Positions 1-9,520 of a stretch of DNA of 23,579 nt are shown here, one piece after another (the first letter of the stretch is position 1; each line of letters starts with the position of its first letter). Source of the stretch: Stramenopiles sp. TOSAG23-2 (lineage: Eukaryota; Sar); contig LT649483.1 in assembly GCA_900128395.1 (NCBI GenBank), positions 1 through 23,579 of the forward strand, in the 5' to 3' direction. The notes beneath the pieces were generated by a model. The model made no database searches, was not told the origin of the DNA, and was given only the letters and a program-made list of their open reading frames with translations. The position numbers and the translations under genes were made by a program.

Positions 1-368
1 TTTTGTTTCGTGGCAGAAGAAAGTGTAAACTTTCTGTTGGCCATTTGTTTCAAAGTTAAAATTGCTAAATCACAAAACCCCCCCTGCGTGTTCATATATA
101 TATATTAATAAAACAATATACTTAATAATTAGTATATAAATAGTCTATATCTAGACCAAAGTTTACCAAAGTGATGATGACGTTTGTTGAATTCACAACT
201 ACAATTTCTTTTAATTTGGGAAATATTAATGGAATAATAAAGAATGTGACTATGTGACTCTTGTTATTTGAGCAACTGAGCAACAGTACTCATTACTCTC
301 TCTCCTCTCTCCAAATCTCCAATCTCTCTCCAAACTCTCAACATTTTCAAGCATACCTCTTCGTCACG
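1..368. other. AT-rich flank with no gene seen
   Basis: No convincing reading frame. It holds a CT-rich stretch around 288-345 and lies downstream of the minus-strand hydrolase gene, so it is probably 3' flank. A short C-run lies near 79-85. Confidence 0.5.
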
Positions 369-582
369 TTCACTCCATATCCTTTCTCCATACCACCCCC
401 ATAAATCATATTCCAACAATTGCTTTTCTCATCACCACCTTGCTGTCCATATAATTTTGCAAAGGTCAATACCCATTCACTCCATATCCTTTCTCCATAC
501 CACCCCCATAAATCATATTCCAACAATTGCTTTTCTCATCACCACCTTGCTGTCCATATAATTTTGCAAAGGTCAATACCCA
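369..582. repeat. Perfect 107-bp tandem duplication
   Basis: Bases 369-475 are repeated exactly as 476-582. The second copy holds the C-terminal codons and stop of the hydrolase gene (minus strand); the first copy lies beyond the stop. The junction changes the last residues of the predicted protein. Confidence 0.95.
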
Positions 583-1761
583 CGGTGTTTCAACGCCAGT
601 TTTAAATGCGCAATTGTGACCGCTTAAATAAGTTGTTATGTATGTTAGCGAGGTTTTCAACAAGTATAATATATAGAAATAGAGGATATAATTATCATAC
701 TTACCTATCATCAAATGGTGGTCTCGCATCGTCTTTATCACATGCTTCACTTGAAAATTCAACAAATGTTGCAGGCTGATTTGTTGATGGTCGTGATTCA
801 AACGCACCATTAAAACATCCTAATTCATGTTTAGCTGTTAAAGGTGCCTGGAAGCGTAGAGTAATATGAACGATTGATGTGTTAGAGAAGATCCGTTTTT
901 TTGTTGGTTTTTAGGGGAATAGAATTGTATACCTACTGGCCAAAATGCTCCATCATTTGTTGCTGTAGTAAATAAAATTGGAAATTTCGTATTAACTTGT
1001 AATAAATCTGATTTTAACCAAGTTGACGGCCATGGTGCTGTGGACCGTAACGTAATATGAATGAATGGTATGTTAGAGGATATATTTTTTTTTTAGGATT
1101 AGGGAAATAGAATAATTTACGTACGTGGACCAAATGGACCACATATACCTGGATGTTGTGTAACAACTGCTTTAATCGATGTGGTATTGATAATTTTATT
1201 ATCTGCTTTTGATAATCTTAATCCAGCTTCAATAGAACATGTTGCACCCATCGAATGCCCAGCTACGATAATATTATCCAAATCTACAGTATTATACAGT
1301 AATGAATTTGGATCATCATTTGCTAATTTTAAATATGAAATACCATGTAAAATAAATTCCCCATTTGTATTTGTCGTTAGTGGATTGGTATCCTTCTTTG
1401 GACCTTTTACATATGGAAATACCACAACAAAACCATGGGAAGCATAATTCCGTAAATTGGGTAAATACATTTCAATCTTAGCGGTACTACCATGCATAAA
1501 TACTATTACAGGATATTTCTGTGGTTGTGAAAACGTTGGTACAAATGCTACTAATGGTATTTTGTCATATGTTGCATTTACTTGCAGAGGTATAAACGTA
1601 CCGCCAGGTGAACTAGTATTATATGGATAATGATTATCATTTTTTAAGGAGCAATCTTCAAATTTCGTCGACATTGTTGCAGCATTAGTCGTACATATTG
1701 TTGAACATAATAATGTTATTAATATGCTTGCAGATATGATAGATGCCTTCATCTTTTTCAA
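466..1761 (-). CDS. Secreted alpha/beta hydrolase (chlorophyllase/PET-hydrolase-like), 4 exons
   Basis: The model is complement(466..622, 705..847, 937..1037, 1125..1761), 345 aa. The three introns (82, 89 and 87 nt) have donors GTAAGT, GTAGGT and GTACGT, and all acceptors are AG. Residues 1-28 look like a signal peptide (basic start, hydrophobic core, then TTNAA). The alpha/beta-hydrolase fold shows VIVFMHG (oxyanion loop, about 85-91), the nucleophile elbow GHSMGA (Ser170), HPGICGPFGPPPWPSTW, the acid in TTATND (Asp241) and the base in SGHNC (His296). Cysteines in the last two exons could form disulfides. Frame continuity across every junction and the resulting family motifs support the splice model. 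Known relatives hydrolyse ester bonds; the substrate here cannot be told. The C-terminus (GVNGY then TGA) comes from a tandem-duplication junction; without the duplication it would end with a different tail of six residues. Confidence 0.88.
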
Positions 1762-2194
1762 TATATTATTATTATTATTTTTATTATTGTCTATTAAATT
1801 TTTGATTTAATTATTATATATCCAATGTTTGATTGAATTATAGATTTTTCAAGACATAGGAAAGGCAATTTAATATCTATATTTATTCTATTCGAACACC
1901 ACCCTACTAATTACTACTATTATTACGTTATTATTAATATAATGAAATTATATATAGACTTTTATAATATCATTTACACGCACACGTACAATCACCGATG
2001 ACCGCGGATTGGCAAAAACAAACAGAAAGATGAACCCAGTCTCGTTCCGCTCTCTTTGAAATCTCTCTCGCATATATATATAGCTATTAATCAACTCGTA
2101 AGCCTAACTCTTTTAAAACAATTCTCTATTGTCTTCGTCTTATATATCAACAACCCCGATTAAAAGATGATAATATACTGCGATATGATATTAA
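1762..2194. other. Intergenic region: hydrolase upstream, 3' flank of the next gene
   Basis: Both neighbours run on the minus strand, so this should hold the hydrolase promoter and the 3' end of the 1003-aa gene. It is AT-rich, with a less AT-rich patch near 1981-2060. I see no RNA gene. Confidence 0.4.
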
Positions 2195-5100
2195 CTAATA
2201 ATTCCATTTGCGTGTTGATGCACTCGCTTTTTCACTAACATTTTCCATTAAATTAACAGTATTTGCTAACGTTTTATCTTGTTCCGTCATTTTTAAACCT
2301 TTCAATGAAAATCTAGGTTTAATATTGATAGCACTTTGACTTTTTGATAACCGCATGGAAGAACTATTACCACCAAGTAATATATTTGGACCACTAATAC
2401 TATGTTTATTTTTCTGTTGCATTTTTTGTCGTCGTTTTAATAAATTATTTGATGGATAATCCAATGGTAATATATGCATATTACGTAAATATTTCGATGG
2501 TTTACCGGCACTTGTACCACGGCGTTTGTATTTCTTTTTTGAAGAACTTCTATTACTTCTTGGTCGTATGTATCTACTTGCACTTTTTGATCGACGTAAT
2601 GGTGTACGTTTTTTCATACGTGAAGAAGACTGATTATTATTACGCTGTTTATTAAAATTAGAATGATCTTGATGAAATAAACCTGCTGCAGCAGATACTG
2701 GACGTTTTGTAAAATCATCAATACTATACATTGTTGGTGAGCCAATTGCTGATTTTGGACGTATGGTATTATTGTTATTATTACTATTATTATTATTATA
2801 GCTACGACCTAATGTACGTGGCATTGCATATCCACGTTCTAATAATAATTTCTTTTCTCTTCTATTATCACGTAATATTGCTTGATCTAATTCATCATTT
2901 AAAGGTGTATTACTCATACTAAATTGATCTTGTAATTTCTTCACAGATTCAATAGTTGCCATAACTTTTTCATTTGTTTGTGCAACCCGTTTAGCAGATT
3001 GTGCTCTTTTCATACGATATTGTTTAGATAATTTGTTATTATATGGCATGGATGATGAGCCAAATGCATTACGTCGTGGGACAACACGTGCATTTGCAGT
3101 TTGTGGTCGTTGTTTACGTCGTTGTTTAATATTTTTAATGGATGTCGATTGATTATCATAATATACTTGACGTTTATCACTATATTTTTCTTCTTCTAAA
3201 TTATTATCATCAACAAAATCTTGTGTAATAACAGTACGTTTTGGTGTGGCAGATGATGGGTATTTTCTTCTATCGTTATTCTTATCGTATGTAATACCAG
3301 CTGTTGGTGCAGCAGATGATGGACGTTGTTTTTTATATTTATCTATACTTTGTAAATGTTCTTTTGTAAATGTAGCTGTATGTGGATTGTAATTTTCATC
3401 ACCAATAACAACAGATGTTGTTAGGAACGTATTATCACTATTATTATTATTATTATTATGTTCTTGATCTAATGCAGAAAAGACTTCTACATCTTGTCTT
3501 TCTAATCGAACTTTCCATCGTTTACGTATCCAATTACGTGTAGCACGTTGCAATACAATAACCGCACGTTGTAATTCCTCTGCTTCTTCTTTTTCTTGTA
3601 ATCGTTGTTGTACAGATATTTCAGCCCATACAGATGATTTTACCAATGCTTGTAATCTAGCAGCTTCTGCAAGTGCATTTGCTTTTTCTAATTTTGTTAA
3701 TGTTTTTAAAGGGAATGGATGTGTATTTAATGTCGTTTCATGTTGTGTAATTGAACTGTGTTCCGATGTACGATCGTCATCATCTCCATCTTCCATCGTC
3801 AACAATGCTACTTTACTACTATTACGCCGTTTTGGTTGTGTTGATAATTCATCACTAAATAATGATGCATTCGAAATATCTTTATATAAACGATCTTTTA
3901 ATTTAATAGTAGCAATTTGATTTTCAGCTTTTGCATATGCAATTTTCATACTATTATCAATTTTCATAACAAAATCATCCCCACGTATTTCTCTACGTTT
4001 TCTAGATGCAAATACTTGTTCTTGTGCACGTAATAATGTTCGTTCATTTGCTTTATTTTCAGCAGTGGTTTCACCACCATCTTTTGATGTTGCTAACATT
4101 GCTAAATGTACATTCCATCTCATATTTGCTGCTGCAGTTAATCCACTAACTGTTTTTTTCTTTTTCATTGTTGTATGGTTATTGCTATTGTTATTATTAT
4201 TTTGATTGGATCTCTCTTCGTGTTGTTGTTGTTGTTCTTTACGTAATTTACCTTCTTTTGTTTTTAATTTTACTTCTTGGCGTTCCAATGCACCTTGTGG
4301 TTCATGTAATGCTACTGATACATTGTTATCTTCTGCACGTCCAATCGATGCTAATCGTAACCAATCCGTTTCCAATGATACATTTCCTAAATGTGTCACT
4401 GCAACCTTTTTACATTTACGTCTATAACCTTTGGTTGGATGTACTAATGTCCAACGTGCTTTTGCACTTTTTTTACCACCAAAATATGGTACTCTTGATG
4501 GTAATACTTGTGGCGTGGCTTGATCCATCCGTGTACGTGTTATATTGTTTAAATCTATTGCCATGCGACTACCTAATGCAAATTCAAACACATCACCTTC
4601 TTCACTAATAAATTCTTGATCTTGTATCATTAAACGTACACTATCACCAAAGGATACTGGTCCGAAATTTTTATCACCATCTTGATTTAATATTTTAAAT
4701 GTAGTTGCATTGTTTAATCCTTCTACACATGTACCTAATCCATTTTTTCGATTTATTCGCAAATACCATCCTTGCGATGATTTAAAATTGATATATGAAC
4801 CATAGACAACTTTTGTGCCAGGTTGAAATTCTATCATCATAGCAGCATTACGTGTAGATTGTTGTAATGATGATTTTAATTTTTTCGTCGAAGTAATATT
4901 TTTGTTGTTATTGTGTTTGGATGTGGTGGTGGTAGAATTATTTTTTTTGGAACGTGCTTGTCGTGATGATGGTATTGGCTTTTGTTTTTTTAATTGTACA
5001 TGTATATGGTGGTGGTCATCGTCGTCGTCATCATCATCTTCTGGTTTACGTAAATATTTGGATATATCTGTATGTTTAAACGGTAATTGATTTGGATTTT

Positions 5101-5206
5101 TTTCTTTTAATATAGTATTAATGGAATGTCCCCATTTTGCTCTTGTTTTCATATAATTTGACGCTTTTACAGCTTTCATGACATTGCTTTTACGTAGGCT
5201 TGACAT
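2195..5206 (-). CDS. Large basic protein, putative beta-trefoil plus IQ motif and RPxSA repeats
   Basis: A single 1003-aa open exon from ATG at 5206 to TAG. The order is: basic N-terminus (1-55), Asp/His run (about 57-68), Ser/Thr/Asn/Lys linker, then a beta-rich domain of about 124-300 whose GSYINFKSSQGWYL, FGDSVRL and LGNVSLETDWLRL segments look like beta-trefoil strands (inference). A Lys/Glu helical region follows, then an IQ-like calmodulin-binding motif (LQRATRNWIRKRW, about 553-565). The C-terminal third is disordered and basic, with scattered RPxSA-type motifs (RPSSA, RPQTA, RPKSA, RPVSA). Such motifs are frequent in ciliary and microtubule-associated proteins, so a flagellar or cytoskeletal role is possible. 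I do not recognise a named family. The long uninterrupted frame makes the gene secure. Confidence 0.85.
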   Translation of the reverse strand: MSSLRKSNVMKAVKASNYMKTRAKWGHSINTILKEKNPNQLPFKHTDISKYLRKPEDDDDDDDDHHHIHVQLKKQKPIPSSRQARSKKNNSTTTTSKHNNNKNITSTKKLKSSLQQSTRNAAMMIEFQPGTKVVYGSYINFKSSQGWYLRINRKNGLGTCVEGLNNATTFKILNQDGDKNFGPVSFGDSVRLMIQDQEFISEEGDVFEFALGSRMAIDLNNITRTRMDQATPQVLPSRVPYFGGKKSAKARWTLVHPTKGYRRKCKKVAVTHLGNVSLETDWLRLASIGRAEDNNVSVALHEPQGALERQEVKLKTKEGKLRKEQQQQHEERSNQNNNNNSNNHTTMKKKKTVSGLTAAANMRWNVHLAMLATSKDGGETTAENKANERTLLRAQEQVFASRKRREIRGDDFVMKIDNSMKIAYAKAENQIATIKLKDRLYKDISNASLFSDELSTQPKRRNSSKVALLTMEDGDDDDRTSEHSSITQHETTLNTHPFPLKTLTKLEKANALAEAARLQALVKSSVWAEISVQQRLQEKEEAEELQRAVIVLQRATRNWIRKRWKVRLERQDVEVFSALDQEHNNNNNNSDNTFLTTSVVIGDENYNPHTATFTKEHLQSIDKYKKQRPSSAAPTAGITYDKNNDRRKYPSSATPKRTVITQDFVDDNNLEEEKYSDKRQVYYDNQSTSIKNIKQRRKQRPQTANARVVPRRNAFGSSSMPYNNKLSKQYRMKRAQSAKRVAQTNEKVMATIESVKKLQDQFSMSNTPLNDELDQAILRDNRREKKLLLERGYAMPRTLGRSYNNNNSNNNNNTIRPKSAIGSPTMYSIDDFTKRPVSAAAGLFHQDHSNFNKQRNNNQSSSRMKKRTPLRRSKSASRYIRPRSNRSSSKKKYKRRGTSAGKPSKYLRNMHILPLDYPSNNLLKRRQKMQQKNKHSISGPNILLGGNSSSMRLSKSQSAINIKPRFSLKGLKMTEQDKTLANTVNLMENVSEKASASTRKWNY

Positions 5207-5885
5207 GATTTTTGAATGTGTATGTGTTCTTTCTTTAATTTTATTGAGACTGTTATTCTTCTTTTGATTCTATGTATGTAATATTTATGTATGTAATATT
5301 TTTTTTGTGAGGTGTGCAAATAATATCGTTTGAAGGAGGGGTCGGTATTGGATATTGGATGGATAACGTAATAATAAAAACAAATTAATAATAATGATGA
5401 GGATGAAGATGTCAACCAAAAAAAAAAAAAATAATAATAATAATTTTTTCAATCTTCAAAAAAAAAAGCAACCTTTTCCACGTCTATACAAAAAGTATTC
5501 TAACGGTTGTTGGATATGTATCGCTACAAACTCTTACAAATCGTAATATATATGTATCGCATAAGCATTATGCATCACTATTAATTAATGAGGCTTTTTT
5601 CAACGAAATTCCAATTTTCGCAACGGTTTTGAAGAGGAGAGAGAGGCTTATTTCCCCATTGTTATACGTTGTAATTTATTATATAGGCACAGAGCATTGC
5701 TGTTTGTTCCCATAAAAGTGATGCGCCTACACAGCACTGGTTATTTGTCCATTACCGAATAATCAGGCTTGTGTACCTGCTAATCTAGAAGTCGCTAGGA
5801 AAATATCATATATAATTAAGTACAGTAATTAGTAGGCTCAATAAGAATCGTGTGTTAATTTATTTTCTTAACTTTTCCCTTTTCC

Positions 5886-6111
5886 CTTTTAGGGCATTGT
5901 TATACGTGTTATTTTATTTATTAATTGTGTATTGTCCTTAATTCTAGATTAATAGTTATCAATAATTCTAGAAAATATATGATGCTATGTAGTGCTACTT
6001 TTAGGGCATTGTTATACGTGTTATTTTATTTATTAATTGTGTATTGTCCTTAATTCTAGATTAATAGTTATCAATAATTCTAGAAAATATATGATGCTAT
6101 GTAGTGCTACT
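5886..6111. repeat. Perfect 112-bp tandem duplication
   Basis: Bases 5886-5997 recur at 5998-6109, with two further matching bases at the edge. Intergenic. The unit contains two TTCTAGA-like palindromic stretches. Confidence 0.95.
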
Positions 6112-6299
6112 GTTGTAGTAATCTGTATTTTTAGATTTTAGGATTTTACATGAGAGCGAATAATATGTTTTTGGTATTCTAATTTACCTTTAAGTATACC
6201 GTTTATCCTATGTTTGATAGGAGGTAAAAACTTTCATTTTCGGATTTTTTTCGACTTTTTTTAAAAAAACAAAAAAAAACAAAAATAAAATTGATGGAA

Positions 6300-6523
6300 G
6301 AGGAGATGGAAGAGGTAGATGGACGGACAAACCAAACAATTTTTATGATTATAGGTAATTTTCTACTCTTTGTGCATATTTGTTTCGATATTTTGACCCA
6401 GGGAATTGTTGGAGGAGATGGAAGAGGTAGATGGACGGACAAACCAAACAATTTTTATGATTATAGGTAATTTTCTACTCTTTGTGCATATTTGTTTCGA
6501 TATTTTGACCCAGGGAATTGTTG
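6300..6523. repeat. Perfect 112-bp tandem duplication
   Basis: Bases 6300-6411 are repeated exactly at 6412-6523. Intergenic, upstream of the 91-aa gene. The unit length equals that of the neighbouring duplication, but the sequence is unrelated. Confidence 0.95.
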
Positions 6524-6679
6524 TTTATATATAGTTGTAGAAAGTTTTTTTTTTTACGTGTAGTGATATATATGTTATTATTTGTGTATATTTTTAATTT
6601 GAAAGATTTGCATTATCACACACATTTTTAGTAATTTTTAGAGTGAAATTTAAGTAAATAATTGTTTTCATATTAACAA

Positions 6680-6955
6680 ATGAATGATACACAACAAAAA
6701 TTAGATCGTGCGGAACAATTAATCATACAAGTACTATTGAATATATCCAAATCAACAGAAATATTATCCAATAATTTAGATGAAGTAAATAGTAGCAATA
6801 ATAATAATAACATGAATAATAATGTAAATAATATTAATCAACTAACTTTACAAATTATCAATAATATGAATGAAGTTGGTACGATATTAAAAGAAAATAA
6901 ACAAGTATTGTTTCCATTAGAAGATTATACGAATAGAAAAAATGTGAAGAGTTAA
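6680..6955 (+). CDS. Small helical Asn-rich protein, weakly MED11-like
   Basis: A 91-aa protein from ATG at 6680 to TAA. Residues 1-38 form an amphipathic helix (KLDRAEQLIIQVLLNISKS). An Asn-rich linker follows (about 39-52), then a second helix (INQLTLQIINNMNEVGTIL) and a tail with FPLEDYTNR. Two short helices, an N-terminal LDxAE pattern and a late DY motif recall Mediator subunit 11. The resemblance is weak and other small coiled-coil subunits are possible. The last 109 bases, including the stop, lie in a tandem duplication whose second copy falls after the stop, so the protein is not altered. Short length and low complexity keep confidence moderate. Confidence 0.55.
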   Translation: MNDTQQKLDRAEQLIIQVLLNISKSTEILSNNLDEVNSSNNNNNMNNNVNNINQLTLQIINNMNEVGTILKENKQVLFPLEDYTNRKNVKS

Positions 6956-7066
6956 GTTTACAAATTATCAATAATATGAATGAAGTTGGTACGATATTAA
7001 AAGAAAATAAACAAGTATTGTTTCCATTAGAAGATTATACGAATAGAAAAAATGTGAAGAGTTAAG
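6847..7066. repeat. Perfect 110-bp tandem duplication of a gene's 3' end
   Basis: Bases 6847-6956 recur exactly at 6957-7066. The first copy is the last third of the 91-aa reading frame with its TAA; the second is an untranslated duplicate just downstream. Confidence 0.95.
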
Positions 7067-7250
7067 GAAGGTGTGTAATAATTTTAAAAAGTGTAATAAA
7101 AGTGTGTAAAAGTGTGTAATATATTTTGTTTTTACGTTTTTACTTTTTTTTTATTTCGTACACGATTCGTACGATACACAATGATACGAAGTTGTTGTGT
7201 TTTTTTAAATTTTTCTTTTGTTTTTTTTAAATTATGGTTTTCTTTATATT

Positions 7251-7360
7251 ATTGGTTAAAATCTAAGTTATAATAATTTTACACTTCTCGTGTTAAAGTA
7301 ATATGCTCAATACTCAATCGCAAGAATAATATGCTATCCTACTATAATAAAGCTCTCCTG
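7251..7360 (+). repeat. Dispersed intergenic repeat, copy 1
   Basis: It starts with ATTGGTTAAAATCTAAG and contains TAATATGCTCAATACTCAATC and CTATCCTACT. It aligns with the reverse complement of 13425-13528 over about 105 bases. Its first 27 bases also occur at 17784-17810. No reading frame, and no terminal repeats seen. Confidence 0.8.
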
Positions 7361-7402
7361 ACTTCGTCGCAAGCTCTCATGCGCCAGTTTTCTTTATATA
7401 TA

Positions 7403-7480
7403 TTACAAATTACTATTCGTAAACACGATGATACGAGTAATTGAAATTGTTCTGGTGACATAGTATTTTTACTATTACAT
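7403..7480 (-). pseudogene. Relic resembling the 3' end of the beta-helix gene
   Basis: The stretch aligns with 7701-7787, sharing CAAATTACTAT / CACGATGAT / TTGAAATTGTT / GACATAGTATTT blocks with several substitutions and small indels. On the minus strand one frame still reads TMSPEQFQLLV, against TMSTISMIIV in the neighbouring copy. It is probably a decayed fragment of another member of the same surface-protein family. Confidence 0.45.
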
Positions 7481-7730
7481 TATACCATTATACCACTCTT
7501 GCCTCTTGCCTCTTGTATATTCATAATTCACAAAAAAATCATGCCATTAGACCGTGGTGAACATTTTTCCTTTCACGGCGGTATTGCCAGGAATGCTGCA
7601 TTCTTAAAAAAACACATTAGCGCAATGCCTATTAAATATTATGGCAGACGGTGTAAATTTTTGGGCTTTGGGCTTCTCTCTTCCTTTTTTTATAAAAATT
7701 ATAAATTATAAATTACTATCATAAATACGA

Positions 7731-7965
7731 TGATCATTGAAATTGTTGACATAGTATTTACGATACTATTTGATAACTCCTCCTCTTCATCATTCCCATT
7801 GCCTGTGTTTGAATCTTTTTTTCTTGGCGAATTTGTAGTTGTCGTTGATCATTGAAATTGTTGACATAGTATTTACGATACTATTTGATAACTCCTCCTC
7901 CTCTTCATCATTCCCATCGGCTGTGTTTGAAGAGCGTGATTTTGGAGAACTTGTAGTTGTCGTTG
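7731..7965. repeat. Diverged tandem duplication (115-118 bp) at the 3' end of a gene
   Basis: Bases from 7731 match those from 7846, with a 3-base length difference (one fewer CTC) and several substitutions. Both copies encode SNSIVNTMSTISMI on the minus strand, but in different frames. The divergence shows this duplication is not a trivial overlap error. Confidence 0.85.
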
Positions 7966-9520
7966 CTGTGAATGTTGCCGCAACTGTTGTGATCCCTGCA
8001 GGAGGTGATGGTGCAGCCGATGTCGTATTACCTAATGATACTGGCGCAGCTGATGTAGTAGTTGTTACCGCTACTGGCGACGATGTTGTTATTACTCTTT
8101 TTGTTGTAGTACTACCTAACGATGTAGCCGTTGTAGTTGTTGGTGCAGCTGTTGTTGTTGTTGGTGCAGCTGTTGTAGTTGTTTGTTTTAATATACAAAC
8201 ACGATCAGATGTACGATTGCCATTAAATGAAATGTATTCATTATTATTGCATTGCTTCCAATTTGTACAATTCGTTTCATTAAATTGATTTAAAGGTTGA
8301 AATTGTCCTTGACTACATTGTACACAGTTAGCATCAAATGTTGCATGCCCGTTTATACGTTTATACCCAGCATTGCACTTAACATCTTGCCATAGTTGAC
8401 AAGCTGTACCATTAAATTGATTTAAAGGTTGAAATTGTCCTTGACTACATTGTACACAGTTAGCATCAAATGTTGCGTTCCCGTTTACACGTTTATACCC
8501 AGCATTGCACTTAACATCTTGCCATAGTTGACACGCTGTACCATTAAATTGACTTAAAGGTTGAAATTGTCCTTGATCGCATTGTACACATGTTGCATCA
8601 GATGTTGCATTGCCATTTATACGTTTGTATCCAGCATCACATTTTTGCCAAGGTTTGCATGTATTCCGAAGTGATGGGGCTGATATTGCTACTGAAACTA
8701 TATTCGTTGGATCTGCATTAAATAGGTTCGCCGAGCAATTCAAATTGCATAATACTCCTAATTTTGAATTACCATTGTTTACTGCATTGCATGTGCCAGT
8801 AAATGGTTCTTCCGTGCATAAATTATCTAAACATGTTTTCCATGTTGGTGTACCATCATCTTCATAAAAATTATCATTATTATTTGTATTGTTGAAATAT
8901 GTATTTATTAATGATATGGTTGGTGATTGATATGTAAATATTTCATCACCATTACTAGTTGCATCATTATTGATAAATGATGATTGACGGAGGGTGGTGA
9001 CTGTAGTGCTATCACCTTGTATATAGAGGCCGCCTCCATTATAAGCATCATTATTTGATATGATTGTATTCTTCATTGTTACATCACTGCCATATATACG
9101 CATACCACCACCAGTACCATACTGCCAACTAGCTTGATTATTGTCTATCGTAGTATTGTATATAGTACAAACAGCGCTATACATATAAATACCACCACCA
9201 CCACTACCAGTAGCTTCATTATTCTGAATAATACTATTATATGTATTCATAATCGCATTCTTATTCGTACTACTAGCACCTCTTGCATATATTCCACCAC
9301 CATTATATGCTTTATTATTAAATACAATAGATGAATACAAATTTAATTCACCACCGTTTGTAAAAATTAATATGGATCCACCATTAAAATCAGGATAACT
9401 ATAACTACTAACATCCCCACCAACTAATTTTAAATAACGTAATATTAATTTAGCATTTGCATTATTTAAATAAAAATGACGTTTATTTGTCGTTGCTGTT
9501 ATCGTAATTAAATTATTCAT
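7790..9520 (-). CDS. Surface-type protein: right-handed beta-helix plus 44-aa Cys-rich repeats
   Basis: 576 aa. Residues 1-220 are a run of beta-helix coils with NGGxIY/NNxA signatures (NNKAYNGGGIYA, NNEATGSGGGGIYM, NNDAYNGGGLYI), as in polymorphic-outer-membrane-like repeats. Residues about 230-430 are Cys-rich modules of 44 aa (CNAGYKR..GNAT..A.CVQC.QGQFQPL), TNFR/GCC2-like. A Thr/Ala/Pro-rich stalk follows, then an acidic patch and a basic tail. Such proteins are usually secreted or surface-anchored. No signal peptide is visible: the frame opens inside what looks like a helix coil, with a stop two codons upstream, so the true N-terminus is missing or lies in an unseen exon. The ATG overlaps the stop of the upstream gene (ATGA). 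The C-terminus is altered by a diverged duplication. Confidence 0.75.
   Translation of the reverse strand: MNNLITITATTNKRHFYLNNANAKLILRYLKLVGGDVSSYSYPDFNGGSILIFTNGGELNLYSSIVFNNKAYNGGGIYARGASSTNKNAIMNTYNSIIQNNEATGSGGGGIYMYSAVCTIYNTTIDNNQASWQYGTGGGMRIYGSDVTMKNTIISNNDAYNGGGLYIQGDSTTVTTLRQSSFINNDATSNGDEIFTYQSPTISLINTYFNNTNNNDNFYEDDGTPTWKTCLDNLCTEEPFTGTCNAVNNGNSKLGVLCNLNCSANLFNADPTNIVSVAISAPSLRNTCKPWQKCDAGYKRINGNATSDATCVQCDQGQFQPLSQFNGTACQLWQDVKCNAGYKRVNGNATFDANCVQCSQGQFQPLNQFNGTACQLWQDVKCNAGYKRINGHATFDANCVQCSQGQFQPLNQFNETNCTNWKQCNNNEYISFNGNRTSDRVCILKQTTTTAAPTTTTAAPTTTTATSLGSTTTKRVITTSSPVAVTTTTSAAPVSLGNTTSAAPSPPAGITTVAATFTATTTTSSPKSRSSNTADGNDEEEEELSNSIVNTMSTISMINDNYKFAKKKRFKHRQWE
8279..8670 (-). 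repeat. 132-bp (44-aa) coding repeat, about three copies
   Basis: Copies begin at 8279, 8411 and 8543 with a period of 132 bases, so the frame is kept. The first two are nearly identical (only a few substitutions); the third is more diverged. They encode the CNAGYKR / QGQFQPL / CQLW Cys-rich module. Confidence 0.9.

Larger units (their letters stand above)
5207..6679. other. Intergenic region between divergent genes, with two tandem duplications
   Basis: No supported gene. It separates the 1003-aa gene (minus) from the 91-aa gene (plus), so it should contain both promoters. It holds poly-A runs near 5420 and 5460, a less AT-rich stretch at about 5640-5850, and two perfect 112-bp duplications listed separately. 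Confidence 0.5.
7067..7789. other. Intergenic region with a dispersed repeat and a surface-gene relic
   Basis: Convergent space between the 91-aa gene (plus) and the beta-helix gene (minus). It holds GTGTGTAA-type repeats near 7070-7120, the dispersed element at 7251-7360, and a degenerate stretch at about 7403-7480 resembling the 3' end of the beta-helix gene. A less AT-rich stretch at 7497-7690 has a 70-codon frame that I do not accept as a gene. Confidence 0.5.

Noticed and set aside
4168-4608. Long plus-strand frame opposite the 1003-aa gene
   Set aside because: Composition is Leu/Tyr/Val-rich as expected for the antisense of an AT-rich coding region; the minus strand is clearly coding.
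7499-7711. 70-codon frame in a less AT-rich stretch
   Set aside because: No recognisable domain, and it lies among decayed repeats; not supportable as a gene.
7839-8288. 149-codon plus-strand frame with Val/Ala repeats
   Set aside because: Antisense shadow of the Thr/Ala-rich stalk of the beta-helix protein.
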